Assembly (NCBI GenBank): GCA_021849805.1
Contig: JAJZSL010000001.1
Span: forward strand, 62,001-126,000
Reading direction: 5' to 3'
DNA length: 64,000 nt
Source: a bacterium
Lineage (GTDB): Bacteria > Verrucomicrobiota > Verrucomicrobiia > Chthoniobacterales > UBA6821
Below are positions 17,668 to 29,805 of the stretch, piece after piece. Each line of letters opens with the position of its first letter. Position 1 is the first letter of the stretch. Under the pieces are notes generated by a model. It worked only from the letters and a program-made list of their open reading frames with translations. It did not search any database and was not told the DNA's origin. A program made the position numbers and the translations under genes.

Positions 17668-18234
17668 ATGTCACTACAACCCGATCACTGGATTCGCAAG
17701 ATGGCTGTGGAAGAAAAAATGATTGAGCCATTCGTTGACCAACAGATGCGTCTTTTTAACCAGCAACGAATCATCAGCTATGGATTATCAAGTTACGGAT
17801 ACGACTTGAGAGTTGCTGATGAGTTCAAAGTTTTCACCAATGTATTTAATACGGTTGTTGATCCCAAAGATTTTGATGATCGTTCTTTCATTAATATCAA
17901 AACAGATGTTTGTATTGTTCCTCCCAATTCTTTTGCACTAGCACGTAGTGTTGAGTATTTTCGAATTCCTCGTGACGTTCTTACCATTTGTGTCGGTAAA
18001 TCAACTTATGCACGTTGTGGTATCATTGTGAATGTGACTCCCTTTGAACCAGCATGGGAAGGTCATGTAACACTCGAAATTTCTAATACAACACCTCTGC
18101 CAGCTAGGATTTATGCTAATGAAGGGCTCGCTCAGGTTCTTTTTTTCCAATCTACTTCGCCTTGTGATATCAGCTATGCAGATCGCCATGGGAAGTACAT
18201 GAAGCAGCGTGGGATTACTATTCCACGTGTCTAA
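17668..18234 (+). CDS. dcd: dCTP deaminase
   Basis: Deaminates dCTP to dUTP for thymidylate synthesis. The 188-residue sequence shows the family's [13 protein letters not shown] near residue 40, the central [16 protein letters not shown], the active-site region [19 protein letters not shown] with the catalytic Glu, and GLAQVLFF. Length is standard. Bifunctional deaminase/dUTPases share this fold, so dUTPase activity cannot be excluded. It is 75 bases downstream of the unknown secreted protein, probably with its own promoter. Confidence 0.93.
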   Translation: MSLQPDHWIRKMAVEEKMIEPFVDQQMRLFNQQRIISYGLSSYGYDLRVADEFKVFTNVFNTVVDPKDFDDRSFINIKTDVCIVPPNSFALARSVEYFRIPRDVLTICVGKSTYARCGIIVNVTPFEPAWEGHVTLEISNTTPLPARIYANEGLAQVLFFQSTSPCDISYADRHGKYMKQRGITIPRV

Positions 18235-18401
18235 AATATTTTTTCGTGGACTTCTGAGAAAAAGATCAAGGAAAAAATTTTCTTAAAAAGAAGAATCAGA
18301 GTTGACAAAGGGAAGCTTTTTTTGGGATCTCCATGGAGCTTCTTGCTAAGTAACATTGCAGGATTCACACTAAATACTAAAACACCACTCATTCTAAACT
18401 C

Positions 18402-18677
18402 ATGAATAAAGCAGAACTTGTTGTAGTCGTCCAAAAGCTCCTTGGCAAAGAAGTCAGTAAGGCTTCCGCTGAGAAATCAGTGAATGCCGTTATTGAAGGC
18501 ATTAAGACTGGGATCAAGAAAAAGAAAAATGTTCAATTGATTGGCTTTGGGACTTTCAAGATCGTCAATCGTAAAGCACGTCTTGGAGTTAATCCAAAGA
18601 CAGGAGAACAAATTAAAATTAAGGCATCCAAGACAGTCCGTTTTGTTTGCGGAAAAGCTTTAAAGAGCTCTTTATAA
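18402..18677 (+). CDS. HU-family DNA-binding protein
   Basis: Nucleoid-associated protein that bends DNA. 91 residues, standard. It begins MNKAELVVVVQKLL, and the DNA-contacting arm region reads IGFGTFKIVNRKARLGVNPKTGE, the HU/IHF signature. The N-terminal methionine follows a long leader; a TTGACA hexamer at 18302 in the leader has no good -10 partner. A strong intrinsic terminator follows 14 bases after the stop, so the gene is monocistronic. Confidence 0.94.
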   Translation: MNKAELVVVVQKLLGKEVSKASAEKSVNAVIEGIKTGIKKKKNVQLIGFGTFKIVNRKARLGVNPKTGEQIKIKASKTVRFVCGKALKSSL

Positions 18678-18691
18678 GTTTTCTTTTGATT

Positions 18692-18741
18692 AAAGGAGAA
18701 AAGAAATTGAGGTAGACTCAACGTTCTTTTCTCCTTTTTTT
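18692..18741 (+). terminator. Rho-independent terminator after the HU gene
   Basis: A 14-base arm AAAGGAGAAAAGAA (18692-18705) pairs perfectly with TTCTTTTCTCCTTT (18724-18737). An inner TGAG/CTCA pair extends the stem, and a run of seven T residues ends the element (18735-18741). It lies between the HU gene and mdh on the plus strand. This is the clearest terminator in the first half of the window. Confidence 0.9.
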
Positions 18742-18753
18742 CGACTCTTCCTC

Positions 18754-19740
18754 ATGACATCCCCAATCATCATTGCCATTACTGGTGCTGCTGGTCATAT
18801 TGCGTACTCTCTTATCCCGCGTATTGCTTCTGGCGCTCTCTTTGGGCCCACTCAACGAGTTGCCTTGCGTCTCATTGAAATTGAGGCTGGAATGAAACCT
18901 CTGCAAGGAGTTGTTATGGAACTTCATGATTCTGCTTTTCATTTGGTAGAATCCATTGAAATAACATCGGATCCCCATGTTGGCTTCCAAGGCGCTCATT
19001 GGGCTTTTCTTCTTGGTAGTCTTCCTCGCAAAGCTGGTATGGAACGTAAAGATTTACTCTCTATTAATGGCAAGATTTTTGTAGATCAAGGAAGAGCGAT
19101 TGCTCGTCATGCCGCTTCTGATATTCGTGTGCTTGTTCTTGGTAATCCAGCAAATACCAATTGCCTCATTGCCATGAAAAATGCTCCTGATGTGCCCATG
19201 GATCGTTGGTATGCAATGAGCCGCCTTGATGAGGATCGAGCACGTTCTCTGCTAGCTCATCGAGTGCATTCTCACTCCCGAAATGTCACTAAGATGGCCA
19301 TTTGGGGGAATCATTCTTCGACTCTTTATCCTGATTTTGAGCATGCTTGTATTGATGGTAAACCTGTTGAGGAGGTCATCAATGATCGTACTTGGTTGGA
19401 GAATGATTTTATGACTCAAGTTCAACAACGAGGTGCAGCTATTATTGCAGCTCGGGGGCTCTCATCAGCTCTCTCCGCAGCTAATGCAGCCATTGAAACT
19501 GTTCGCTCCATTATTGAGGTCACTGCAGAAAATCAATGGCACAGTGTTTCTCTCTGCTCTGATGGGAGCTATGGGATTGATCCAGGATTAATTTCCTCTT
19601 TTCCTACTCGCTCAGATGGCAAGCATCTCTCCATTGTTCCAGAAATTCCTTTGAGTGCTTTTGCAAAACAGAAAATTAAAACTACGATCGAAGAATTGAG
19701 GGAAGAGAAAGCCATGGTCACTCATTTGCTACCTCAGTAG
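18754..19740 (+). CDS. mdh: Malate dehydrogenase
   Basis: Interconverts malate and oxaloacetate with NAD in the TCA cycle. The Rossmann loop GAAGHIAYSL is at 11-20; GSLPRKAGMERKDLL carries the substrate arginine; GNPANTNCLIAM and MSRLDEDRA are the family's central motifs; the catalytic His187 is in IWGNHSSTLYPDF. The sequence type is that of the 'cytosolic-like' MDH with 328 residues. The gene begins 12 bases after the HU terminator and its end overlaps the convergent fucosyltransferase-like gene by 7 bases. Confidence 0.93.
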   Translation: MTSPIIIAITGAAGHIAYSLIPRIASGALFGPTQRVALRLIEIEAGMKPLQGVVMELHDSAFHLVESIEITSDPHVGFQGAHWAFLLGSLPRKAGMERKDLLSINGKIFVDQGRAIARHAASDIRVLVLGNPANTNCLIAMKNAPDVPMDRWYAMSRLDEDRARSLLAHRVHSHSRNVTKMAIWGNHSSTLYPDFEHACIDGKPVEEVINDRTWLENDFMTQVQQRGAAIIAARGLSSALSAANAAIETVRSIIEVTAENQWHSVSLCSDGSYGIDPGLISSFPTRSDGKHLSIVPEIPLSAFAKQKIKTTIEELREEKAMVTHLLPQ

Positions 19741-20744
19741 TGATGCCTTTTACTTTCTCTTGCTTGTTTCCAGCGTAGGAGATCTCTCTCAAGTCGTTCC
19801 TCAAAGGATTGATGGTGCGTCCCATCGATCCACTCGATGGGAGTTGCAAACCAAAAAGGATGGTAAATAATGATTCCTTCCTTGTTGAGCATGGCCCCTA
19901 GATAGCTGAAAGTAGATCGGCTCATGATCAAGAGATCAGCAGTAGCAAAGGAGCGCAATGTTTCTATGGAGTCATGGTTGTTATATTTCTTTAAATGGGG
20001 AATAAGATCAAATTCTTGAAGAAAATTTTCTTCTCTATCAAGTGTTACGGGATTCTTCACTCTCTCTCTCATGGTTTGCATTCCTCTATTTTCTGAAGTT
20101 ACTACAAAAGTCTGAGTGGGAGTTTCTGTATGAAGTTCACAAGAGAAAGGGAGGTGATGTTTATGAAGTAACTGAATAATTCGTAAGGTGAGGTTGATGT
20201 AATAGGAATTAGGAAGTATCCGATTTCCTTCAGGTGAGATTAAGAGATCCCCTCGACGAACGTGAATGACAATTTTCAAGGGAAGAGCGAGGTTTGTTTG
20301 AAAGGGAGTAACACTCTTAGCATGATGAATCATTTGCGGATGCTGATTCACGATGGAAAAAGGCATATCCATTTTGAGTAAGAGATATTTCTTTTTCTTT
20401 TTTAATTCTTCTCGTAAAGACCATAGAAATCCAATATCTGCAGTGATATTGAAAACATGATGCACGCTGGCTTGCTCGGGAATAGCTCCATCTGAGGGAA
20501 TGCTCAAGAGTTTGTTATAGCTGTTCACAAGATCAGGATCTAATTGGTTTCTTTCAAGACTCAAGAGTCCTTGATAAGGAATAGACTTCAGTGGTGTGTG
20601 AATATAGGAAGCACCTAGAAATCGAGAAAGCGCATACACTCCATAAATGCGCTGGAGTTGAGAACCAGCACCATCAAGAATTCGAGATTCATTATCGTAA
20701 CTGAGGATCAAATGCTCCATGGGGCTTTTTGTTGGTTCTTCCAT
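19734..20744 (-). CDS. Fucosyltransferase-like glycosyltransferase (GT11-like), copy 2
   Basis: Predicted cytoplasmic sugar transferase. The key motif is VIHVRRGDLL, the nucleotide-sugar-binding HxRRGD of alpha-1,2- and alpha-1,6-fucosyltransferases. An N-terminal DGAGSQLQRIYGVYALSRFLG resembles the glycine-rich G-G-x-G-N-Q start of GT11. The C-terminal RSTFSYLGAMLN matches the family's S-x-F-S-x-x-x-x-x-L-N. 336 residues; no signal peptide. It begins 37 bases inside the end of the preceding paralogue, with which it shares most motifs along its whole length. Donor and acceptor unknown; it probably decorates a surface glycan. Confidence 0.7.
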   Translation of the reverse strand: MEEPTKSPMEHLILSYDNESRILDGAGSQLQRIYGVYALSRFLGASYIHTPLKSIPYQGLLSLERNQLDPDLVNSYNKLLSIPSDGAIPEQASVHHVFNITADIGFLWSLREELKKKKKYLLLKMDMPFSIVNQHPQMIHHAKSVTPFQTNLALPLKIVIHVRRGDLLISPEGNRILPNSYYINLTLRIIQLLHKHHLPFSCELHTETPTQTFVVTSENRGMQTMRERVKNPVTLDREENFLQEFDLIPHLKKYNNHDSIETLRSFATADLLIMSRSTFSYLGAMLNKEGIIIYHPFWFATPIEWIDGTHHQSFEERLERDLLRWKQARESKRHHY

Positions 20745-21709
20745 TTTTCACAGGCCATAATGAGCCTTTCATGAAAAGAGGGTTGATGCGTGGCATCTAG
20801 CCATTCTAGAGGAGTAGCACACCAGAAGGGATGATAGACAATGATCCCTTTTTTGTTGAGCATTGCGCCTAAGTAACTAAATGAGGAGCGACTCATGATG
20901 AAGAGATCGGCAGTGGCAAAGGAGCGGAGTGCTGCTAGCGGATCATCATTGTTGTGTATTGTTAAATGAGGGATTGTTGCAAATTCCTCCATGTGTTGAC
21001 TCTCAGGAGTGATGAGCACTTGTTCTTCGAGTCGATGCTTCATGGAATGATGTTCAGCAGTCACCAGCAAAGTTTTGGAAGGAATTTCTGTGTGAAGCTC
21101 ACAAGTAAAAGGTATCTTCAGTGAACGGAGGACATCAATAATTTGTAAATTTAGGTTGATGTAATAAGAATTGGGAAGGAGGCGATTTTTTTCTGGTGAA
21201 ATCAAGAGATCCCCGCGACGCACATGAAGTACTATTTTAAAAATCGAGGAAGGAGTGCGCTCAAAGGGAGTGACCTTTTTGATATGATGAATCATTTCAG
21301 GTTGTTGATTCACCAAGAAAAAAGGACACCCGATCGAAAGTAAAACAAAGTTGCGACTTTTGATTAGTTGTTCTTTTAAAGAATGTAGGAAGGAGAAATC
21401 ATTTTTGAGCCGAAAGAGATAGTGAATTTTGGCATACTTGGAAAGTGGTTGATCCGAAGGGATGACAAAGAGCTCATTGTAGCGTTCAACAAGGTGTACA
21501 TCATCCTGATTTGTTTCAATCGAATGAAAACCATGATAAAAAATTTTTTGTAGTGGGGTGTGGATGTAGGAAGCACCTAGAAAACGAGCAAGAGCGTAGA
21601 TTCCATAGATTCGCTGGAGCTGAGATCCAGCACCATCAGCAAAACAACTGTTATAATAGCTAAAAGCCAAATGAGGATTCGCTTCTTCGATATTGCTTTG
21701 CTCTTTCAT
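20708..21709 (-). CDS. Fucosyltransferase-like glycosyltransferase (GT11-like), copy 1
   Basis: First of two tandem paralogous genes. It shows the same N-terminal DGAGSQLQRIYGIYALARFLG, the VLHVRRGDLLISPE sugar-nucleotide motif and the C-terminal RSSFSYLGAMLNKKG. 333 residues, no signal peptide. The end of the gene overlaps the start of copy 2 by 37 bases. The divergence between copies is spread along the proteins, so the duplication is not very recent. Upstream, 170 bases separate it from the divergent thiE start. Confidence 0.7.
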   Translation of the reverse strand: MKEQSNIEEANPHLAFSYYNSCFADGAGSQLQRIYGIYALARFLGASYIHTPLQKIFYHGFHSIETNQDDVHLVERYNELFVIPSDQPLSKYAKIHYLFRLKNDFSFLHSLKEQLIKSRNFVLLSIGCPFFLVNQQPEMIHHIKKVTPFERTPSSIFKIVLHVRRGDLLISPEKNRLLPNSYYINLNLQIIDVLRSLKIPFTCELHTEIPSKTLLVTAEHHSMKHRLEEQVLITPESQHMEEFATIPHLTIHNNDDPLAALRSFATADLFIMSRSSFSYLGAMLNKKGIIVYHPFWCATPLEWLDATHQPSFHERLIMACEKWKNQQKAPWSI

Positions 21710-21878
21710 TTATTTTGATGATAATTTTCAGCTGGTATCCAAGATAGTGGTGTTCAATCACCATGGGAGATTGCAAAAAATTTTCCTGTCGTTGCAACAC
21801 TTCTTATCAATAAATAAAAACCCTTCTCGAAAGCTCTTCCTTTTAGTCCACTTATTCTCGATCCAATTTTTCATTAAA

Positions 21879-22523
21879 ATGGCTTCTCTAAAACTTCAAA
21901 TAAAACTTCAAGCGGCACGCGTTTATGGCATCTTGGATACAACTTATCTGACTTTTGATGCTATGACCAAAGTGGTAGAGCAGTTGCTCCAAGGAGGGAT
22001 TGATCTACTGCAACTCAGAGCGAAGCATTCTACAAAAGAAGAAATCATTGCTATGGGAAGAGCGATTCTTCCTTTCACAAGGGCAGCTGGTATTCCACTG
22101 CTTCTTAATGATTATCCCGATTTGGTCAAGATTGTCGGAGCACAAGGAGCGCATGTTGGTCAAGAGGATATGAGTCTCCAAGAAGCTCGTGCTCTAGTAG
22201 GAGAAGAAGCAATCCTTGGTCTTTCAACACATTCCTTAGAGCAAGTTCAACAATCAATAGCTCAGCAACCTGATTATATCGGCTTTGGACCACTTTTTCC
22301 TACTCCCACAAAGCCAGATGCTCCTTCTATTGGTCTTACTAACATTGCAGCAGCTCAGTCCATGGTTGATTTTCCTCTTTTTTGTATTGGTGGGATTAAT
22401 CTGAGAACCTTACCTCAAGTCATTGATGCTGGTGCGCATCTTGTTGTCATGGTCTCTGCTCTTCTTAATGATGAGAATCGAGTAGAGCTGATTCCAAAAA
22501 TTAAAAAACTGTTACCTCAATAA
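21879..22523 (+). CDS. thiE: Thiamine-phosphate synthase
   Basis: Joins hydroxymethylpyrimidine diphosphate and thiazole phosphate to thiamine phosphate. TIM-barrel protein with LLQLRAKHSTKEE, LLLNDYPDLVKIVGAQGAHVGQED and PDYIGFGPLFPTPTKP (phosphate and pyrophosphate contacts) and CIGGINLRTL. I place the start at ATG 21879, giving 214 residues, the normal size; an upstream in-frame ATG at 21693 would add 62 unrelated residues and overlap the divergent glycosyltransferase gene. No TPP riboswitch is visible upstream. The stop overlaps the ybaB start as TAATG. Confidence 0.9.
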   Translation: MASLKLQIKLQAARVYGILDTTYLTFDAMTKVVEQLLQGGIDLLQLRAKHSTKEEIIAMGRAILPFTRAAGIPLLLNDYPDLVKIVGAQGAHVGQEDMSLQEARALVGEEAILGLSTHSLEQVQQSIAQQPDYIGFGPLFPTPTKPDAPSIGLTNIAAAQSMVDFPLFCIGGINLRTLPQVIDAGAHLVVMVSALLNDENRVELIPKIKKLLPQ

Positions 22524-22834
22524 TGAATATTGCAAAAATGATGCAGGCTGCTTCGGCAGCACAAAAAAAGATGGCCAAGATTCAAGAAGATCTTGCAGAG
22601 CGGACCCTAGAAGCTACTTCAGGAGGTGGTCGTGTAACCGTTACTGTCAACGGTACGGGCGAAATTCTCTCCCTGAAGATTGCTCCAGAAGTTGTGACTC
22701 CTGATGACGTGGAGATCTTAGAGGACTTAGTTCTTAGCGCTGTACGTCAAGCCGTTGCTGATGCTAAAAAACTGAGCGAGTCGGAAATGGGAAAACTTAC
22801 TGCTGGTCTAGGGATTCCTGGACTTCCTTTTTGA
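22523..22834 (+). CDS. ybaB: YbaB/EbfC-family nucleoid-associated protein
   Basis: Small dimeric DNA-binding protein, often encoded near recR or dnaX. The 103 residues show the family pattern MMQAASAAQKKMAKIQEDL, then GGRVTVTVNGTGEILSLKI and EILEDLVLSAVRQAVADAKK. Its ATG overlaps the thiE stop by one base (TAATG), so translation is probably coupled. The usual partners dnaX and recR are not in the window. Confidence 0.92.
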   Translation: MNIAKMMQAASAAQKKMAKIQEDLAERTLEATSGGGRVTVTVNGTGEILSLKIAPEVVTPDDVEILEDLVLSAVRQAVADAKKLSESEMGKLTAGLGIPGLPF

Positions 22835-22892
22835 AGAAATAAGAGAGAGAGATAGGAAGCTCAACAAGGCAGAAGGAGCTATTCACGATAAA

Positions 22893-23105
22893 TTAGTCCT
22901 GCTCTTGCTCTTTTTTTGTCGAATTGAAGTGCTTTTTAGACACTCTCAATTTTTGAAGAAAAGAGTTCTTTTTCTTGCCAAAATGACATCCACAATTATC
23001 GCCACAGCCATCTTGTTGTCTCTTCTGCCACCAGCTCCAAGCTAGGGTAGCGGCTGTTATAAAAACAAGGAGGAGAGCTAGGATGGTTTGAAGAGGAGGA
23101 GTCAT
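22893..23105 (-). CDS. Small cysteine-rich single-span membrane protein
   Basis: 70 residues: an N-terminal membrane helix (ILALLLVFITAATLAW), then QQDGCGDNCGCHFGKKK with three Cys, then a basic tail. This layout resembles the small FeoB-associated Cys-rich membrane proteins, although no feo gene is present here. ATG at 23105, no clear ribosome-binding site. It converges on ybaB with 58 bases between. Gene reality is supported mainly by the TM-plus-Cys-cluster layout. Confidence 0.5.
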   Translation of the reverse strand: MTPPLQTILALLLVFITAATLAWSWWQKRQQDGCGDNCGCHFGKKKNSFLQKLRVSKKHFNSTKKEQEQD

Positions 23106-23344
23106 ATTTCAGTCATTATATCTTCTCTGAGGAAGAATCATTTTATTTTTTATTACTGACTCAACTAAGTAGTACTCATGATAAATTCTTCAAGAGCAAG
23201 CATTGATTTCCCTGCCGGTAGCATGGTTCTCTTTTTCTATGTCTTGAAAAGCCTCTCTCCTAGTGGCCTCCAGGAGTTCCATGATGATTAAGAATATTTT
23301 TTGATCGATATAGGCGCAAGAGTTCAGTTTCTTTGCAGGTCTCA

Positions 23345-23373
23345 TTGTTTTCCTCTAGTTTAGTGCATATAAT
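23345..23373 (+). promoter_or_regulatory. Candidate sigma-70 promoter of lysA
   Basis: A perfect TATAAT (23368-23373) is preceded, with a 17-base spacer, by TTGTTT (23345-23350), which keeps the first three bases of the -35 consensus. Transcription would start near 23380, about 25 bases before the ATG at 23405. The position supports the short lysA start rather than an in-frame ATG at 23333. Confidence 0.55.
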
Positions 23374-23404
23374 TTCTATTGCCTATTCTCCAGAGTCTTT
23401 CTCT

Positions 23405-24697
23405 ATGTTTTCCTTTCATTATCTCAATAACGTCCTTCATGGAGAAGGGATCAATCTGGAATCCTTATTGAAAGAGGTTGGCACGCCTGCCTATGTTTAT
23501 TCTGCAAGAAGTATTCGAGACCATTTTCGAGAGTTAAATCATGCTTTTGCTCCCCTCGAGAATTATCGCATCTGTTATGCAGTAAAAGCCAATAGCAATC
23601 TTACTATCCTTCGGTTGCTCCAAGAAGAAGGAGCTTGGTTTGATATTGTTTCTGCTGGCGAGCTCTTCAAAGTGTTGCGCGCTGGTGGAAAAGCAGCTCA
23701 ATGCACGTTTGCTGGAGTGGGTAAAATGTCTCATGAAATTGAGTATGCGCTCGATGAAGGAATTTATTCTTTCAATATCGAATCGGAAGAAGAGTTAGAG
23801 CTCATCAACGATATTGCTAAAAGGCGTGGATTAAAGGCTCCAATTGCTCTACGAGTTAATCCTGATGTTGATACTCCAACGCATCATTATATTTCCACTG
23901 GGAAGAATAAAAATAAATTTGGCATTGCGTTTCATCGTATTGAGGAAATTTATGCAAAAGTAGCAGCTCTTCCTCACCTTGCAATCCGTGGTATACAAAC
24001 TCATATTGGTTCACAAATCCTCACCGCTACCCCTTTCTTAGAAGCTATCGAGAAGTTAGCGCCACTGGTTATGAAAATCCATCAGCGCTATGGGTTGGAA
24101 TTTTTTAGTATTGGTGGTGGCCTTGGAATTCTCTATGAAGGAGTTTTAGAGAAGAATGCTCAAAGCTTGGAGGAGCAAGAGAATTCTTTTCTTAAAGCCT
24201 ATGCTCATGCTCTTCTGAGGCCATTAAAAGCACTGAGATTACCTATTTTCTTTGAGCCGGGGCGTTTTTTAGTCGGAAATGCTGGAGTTTTGCTCACGCA
24301 AGTACTCTATCGAAAAGAGACTTCTGAGAAAAATTTTCTCATTGTTGATGCAGGAATGAATGATCTCATTCGCCCTGCTCTCTACCAAGGCCATCATGAT
24401 ATCAAGCCGCTTAAAGCGAAGAGTAGAGAGCAGGAAGAATCACTTTTTGAAAAAGTAGATGTTGTCGGGCCTGTTTGTGAAAGTGGTGATTTTTTTGCTC
24501 GTGATCGTTTGCTTCCACCTCTTCACGCTGGAGATAAGCTTGCTATCCTCAGTGTTGGAGCTTATGGAATGGTCATGGGATCCAATTATAATGCACGACC
24601 TCTTCCCCCCGAAATTCTCCTTGATGGGAACACTGCAAAAGTCATTCGTCGTCGCCAGAGGTGGGAAGATTTAATTCAAGGAGAAAGGACTCTCTAA
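23405..24697 (+). CDS. lysA: Diaminopimelate decarboxylase
   Basis: PLP enzyme that makes L-lysine from meso-diaminopimelate, the last step of the pathway. The PLP lysine lies in CYAVKANSNL (Lys61 from this start), the phosphate-binding loop in SIGGGLGILYEG, and the C-terminal active-site Cys in VGPVCESGDFFARDR. 430 residues from ATG 23405, the usual length. An ATG 72 bases upstream is in frame but lies in front of the candidate promoter. The gene indicates lysine prototrophy at this step and DAP-type peptidoglycan precursors. Confidence 0.94.
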   Translation: MFSFHYLNNVLHGEGINLESLLKEVGTPAYVYSARSIRDHFRELNHAFAPLENYRICYAVKANSNLTILRLLQEEGAWFDIVSAGELFKVLRAGGKAAQCTFAGVGKMSHEIEYALDEGIYSFNIESEEELELINDIAKRRGLKAPIALRVNPDVDTPTHHYISTGKNKNKFGIAFHRIEEIYAKVAALPHLAIRGIQTHIGSQILTATPFLEAIEKLAPLVMKIHQRYGLEFFSIGGGLGILYEGVLEKNAQSLEEQENSFLKAYAHALLRPLKALRLPIFFEPGRFLVGNAGVLLTQVLYRKETSEKNFLIVDAGMNDLIRPALYQGHHDIKPLKAKSREQEESLFEKVDVVGPVCESGDFFARDRLLPPLHAGDKLAILSVGAYGMVMGSNYNARPLPPEILLDGNTAKVIRRRQRWEDLIQGERTL

Positions 24698-24748
24698 GCT
24701 CTATCTAAGATAGAAATCTCTGAAGTGATGGAACAAGATAGTGTATGA

Positions 24749-28274
<3,526 letters not shown>

Positions 28275-28278
<4 letters not shown>

Positions 28279-28697
28279 AAGCTCTTCCTATAATCCTTGA
28301 GCCCAAAAGTCGCTCTTTCCTTGATTTAGGAATTAATTATACTGGGGAGGTGAGGACCTCGTTACATCTTCTCTTTACTTCCTTTGCTAACAAAGAAGAA
28401 GCTCTTCTCACGCTACGTACCTTACTGAAGGAGCGCTTGATTGCTTGTGGAACACTTCTTCCAAGCGCCTATTCTCTCTATTTATGGAAAGATCAATTAG
28501 AGGAAACTGCTGAAGTCGTTGTTTTTCTCAAAACCTCTACTCCTCTTTTGAATCAGTGCATGGAACGGCTCAAAGAGCTTCATCCCTATGAAGTTCCTGA
28601 AATCATTGCCTTGGAGGCTGCTGCTCTTGATAGCGACTATGGAAATTGGCTCAAGCAGGTTCTCTCTGGGAGCAACTTCTCCTCTTTTGCTACATAA
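28275..28697 (+). CDS. cutA: CutA-like divalent-ion tolerance protein
   Basis: CutA1 is a small trimeric protein with a PII-like ferredoxin fold; its role in metal tolerance is not settled. Signature segments are LLFTSFANKEEALLTL, ERLIACGTLLPSAYSLYLWK and LHPYEVPEIIAL. The start is unclear: TTG at 28275 overlaps the preceding stop as TTGA and gives 140 residues, while an in-frame GTG at 28350 would give 115, closer to the family's usual length. The first 25 residues have no counterpart I know. Confidence 0.85.
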
Positions 28698-28743
28698 ATC
28701 TGTATCGTTGAGCCTATGATTAGATACTAAACTTTCTATTCCT

Positions 28744-29805
28744 ATGACTTCTGAACATCAAGCATCTCCTCTCAACTCTAGCCAAAATCCTGATCTTAAG
28801 CTCCATCTTAAGTCAGAATCTGAAGATACCCTTTTTGATGTTTCACTGCGGCCACCTTTCTTTAGTGAGTTTGCTGGTCAGACTCGTACCATCGAGCGCT
28901 TACAACTTTTAGTAGAGGCAGCTTCTGGGCGGGGAGATACACTGCAACACATTTTGCTGAGTGGTCCTCCAGGACTTGGTAAGACAACATTGGCTTACAT
29001 TTTGGGTAACGCTATGGGTGTAGAAGTGAAGACAACAAGCGGGCCTGCCATTGAAAAAGCTGGTGATCTTGCTGGTCTGCTCACCACCATGCCTCGAGGC
29101 GGTATTTTATTCATTGATGAGATTCATCGTCTTCAACCAGCTATCGAAGAATATCTTTATCCAGCTATGGAAGACTTTTGTGTGGATATCATGATTGATC
29201 AAGGTCCTAACGCTCGGAGTGTCCGTCTTAATCTCGCTCGCTTTACTCTCATTGGTGCTACGACACGTGCTGGAATGATTAGCTCTCCTCTTCGCTCTCG
29301 TTTTGGGATGAATTGTCGCCTCGATTATTATGAAGCTGCTGAACTAAAAAATATTGTGATGCGAGCAGCACGTTTGCTCAAGGTGACCATTGATGATGCT
29401 GGAGGCTTAGAAATTGCTCGTCGAGCTCGTGGAACGCCTCGTATTGCTAATAACTTACTTCGTTGGGTGCGTGATTTTGCTCAGGTACGTGCTCAAGGAG
29501 TGATCAATCAAGAGTCAGCTGCTCAAGCACTCTCCATGCTTGATATTGATGAAGAAGGATTTGATGAAATGGATCATCGTATTTTGGAAGCTATTGTGCA
29601 CAAATTTGCAGGTGGCCCTGTTGGTCTCCACTCTTTAGCAGTTGCTGTAGGCGAGGAGCCAGGAACACTCGAAGAGGTTCATGAACCCTATTTGATCATG
29701 CAAGGATATCTTCAGCGGACTCCACAGGGTCGTATGGCTACTTCTAAGGTGTATAGAAAGTTTGGCCTGCCATTGCCTAGGGCATCTTCTCCAGCAGAGG
29801 TATGA
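28744..29805 (+). CDS. ruvB: Holliday junction branch-migration helicase RuvB
   Basis: AAA+ motor that drives branch migration with RuvA. The N-terminal signature [12 protein letters not shown], Walker [13 protein letters not shown], Walker [11 protein letters not shown], sensor GATTRAGM and arginine finger region LRSRFGM are all present; the C-terminal winged helix has [18 protein letters not shown]. 353 residues with a polar N-terminal extension. The stop overlaps the start of the following gene (ATGA). ruvA is encoded about 34 kb away at the end of this window, not adjacent. Confidence 0.97.
   Translation: MTSEHQASPLNSSQNPDLKLHLKSESEDTLFDVSLRPPFFSEFAGQTRTIERLQLLVEAASGRGDTLQHILLSGPPGLGKTTLAYILGNAMGVEVKTTSGPAIEKAGDLAGLLTTMPRGGILFIDEIHRLQPAIEEYLYPAMEDFCVDIMIDQGPNARSVRLNLARFTLIGATTRAGMISSPLRSRFGMNCRLDYYEAAELKNIVMRAARLLKVTIDDAGGLEIARRARGTPRIANNLLRWVRDFAQVRAQGVINQESAAQALSMLDIDEEGFDEMDHRILEAIVHKFAGGPVGLHSLAVAVGEEPGTLEEVHEPYLIMQGYLQRTPQGRMATSKVYRKFGLPLPRASSPAEV

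Noticed and set aside
18302-18307. TTGACA as -35 box for the HU gene
   Set aside because: No acceptable -10 hexamer lies 16-18 bases downstream; retained only as a remark.
21693-21878. In-frame N-terminal extension of thiE
   Set aside because: The added 62 residues are not ThiE-like and overlap the divergent glycosyltransferase start; ATG 21879 gives the normal family length.
21710-21878. Possible TPP riboswitch before thiE
   Set aside because: I could not find the conserved CTGAGA and ACCTGA elements of the THI box.
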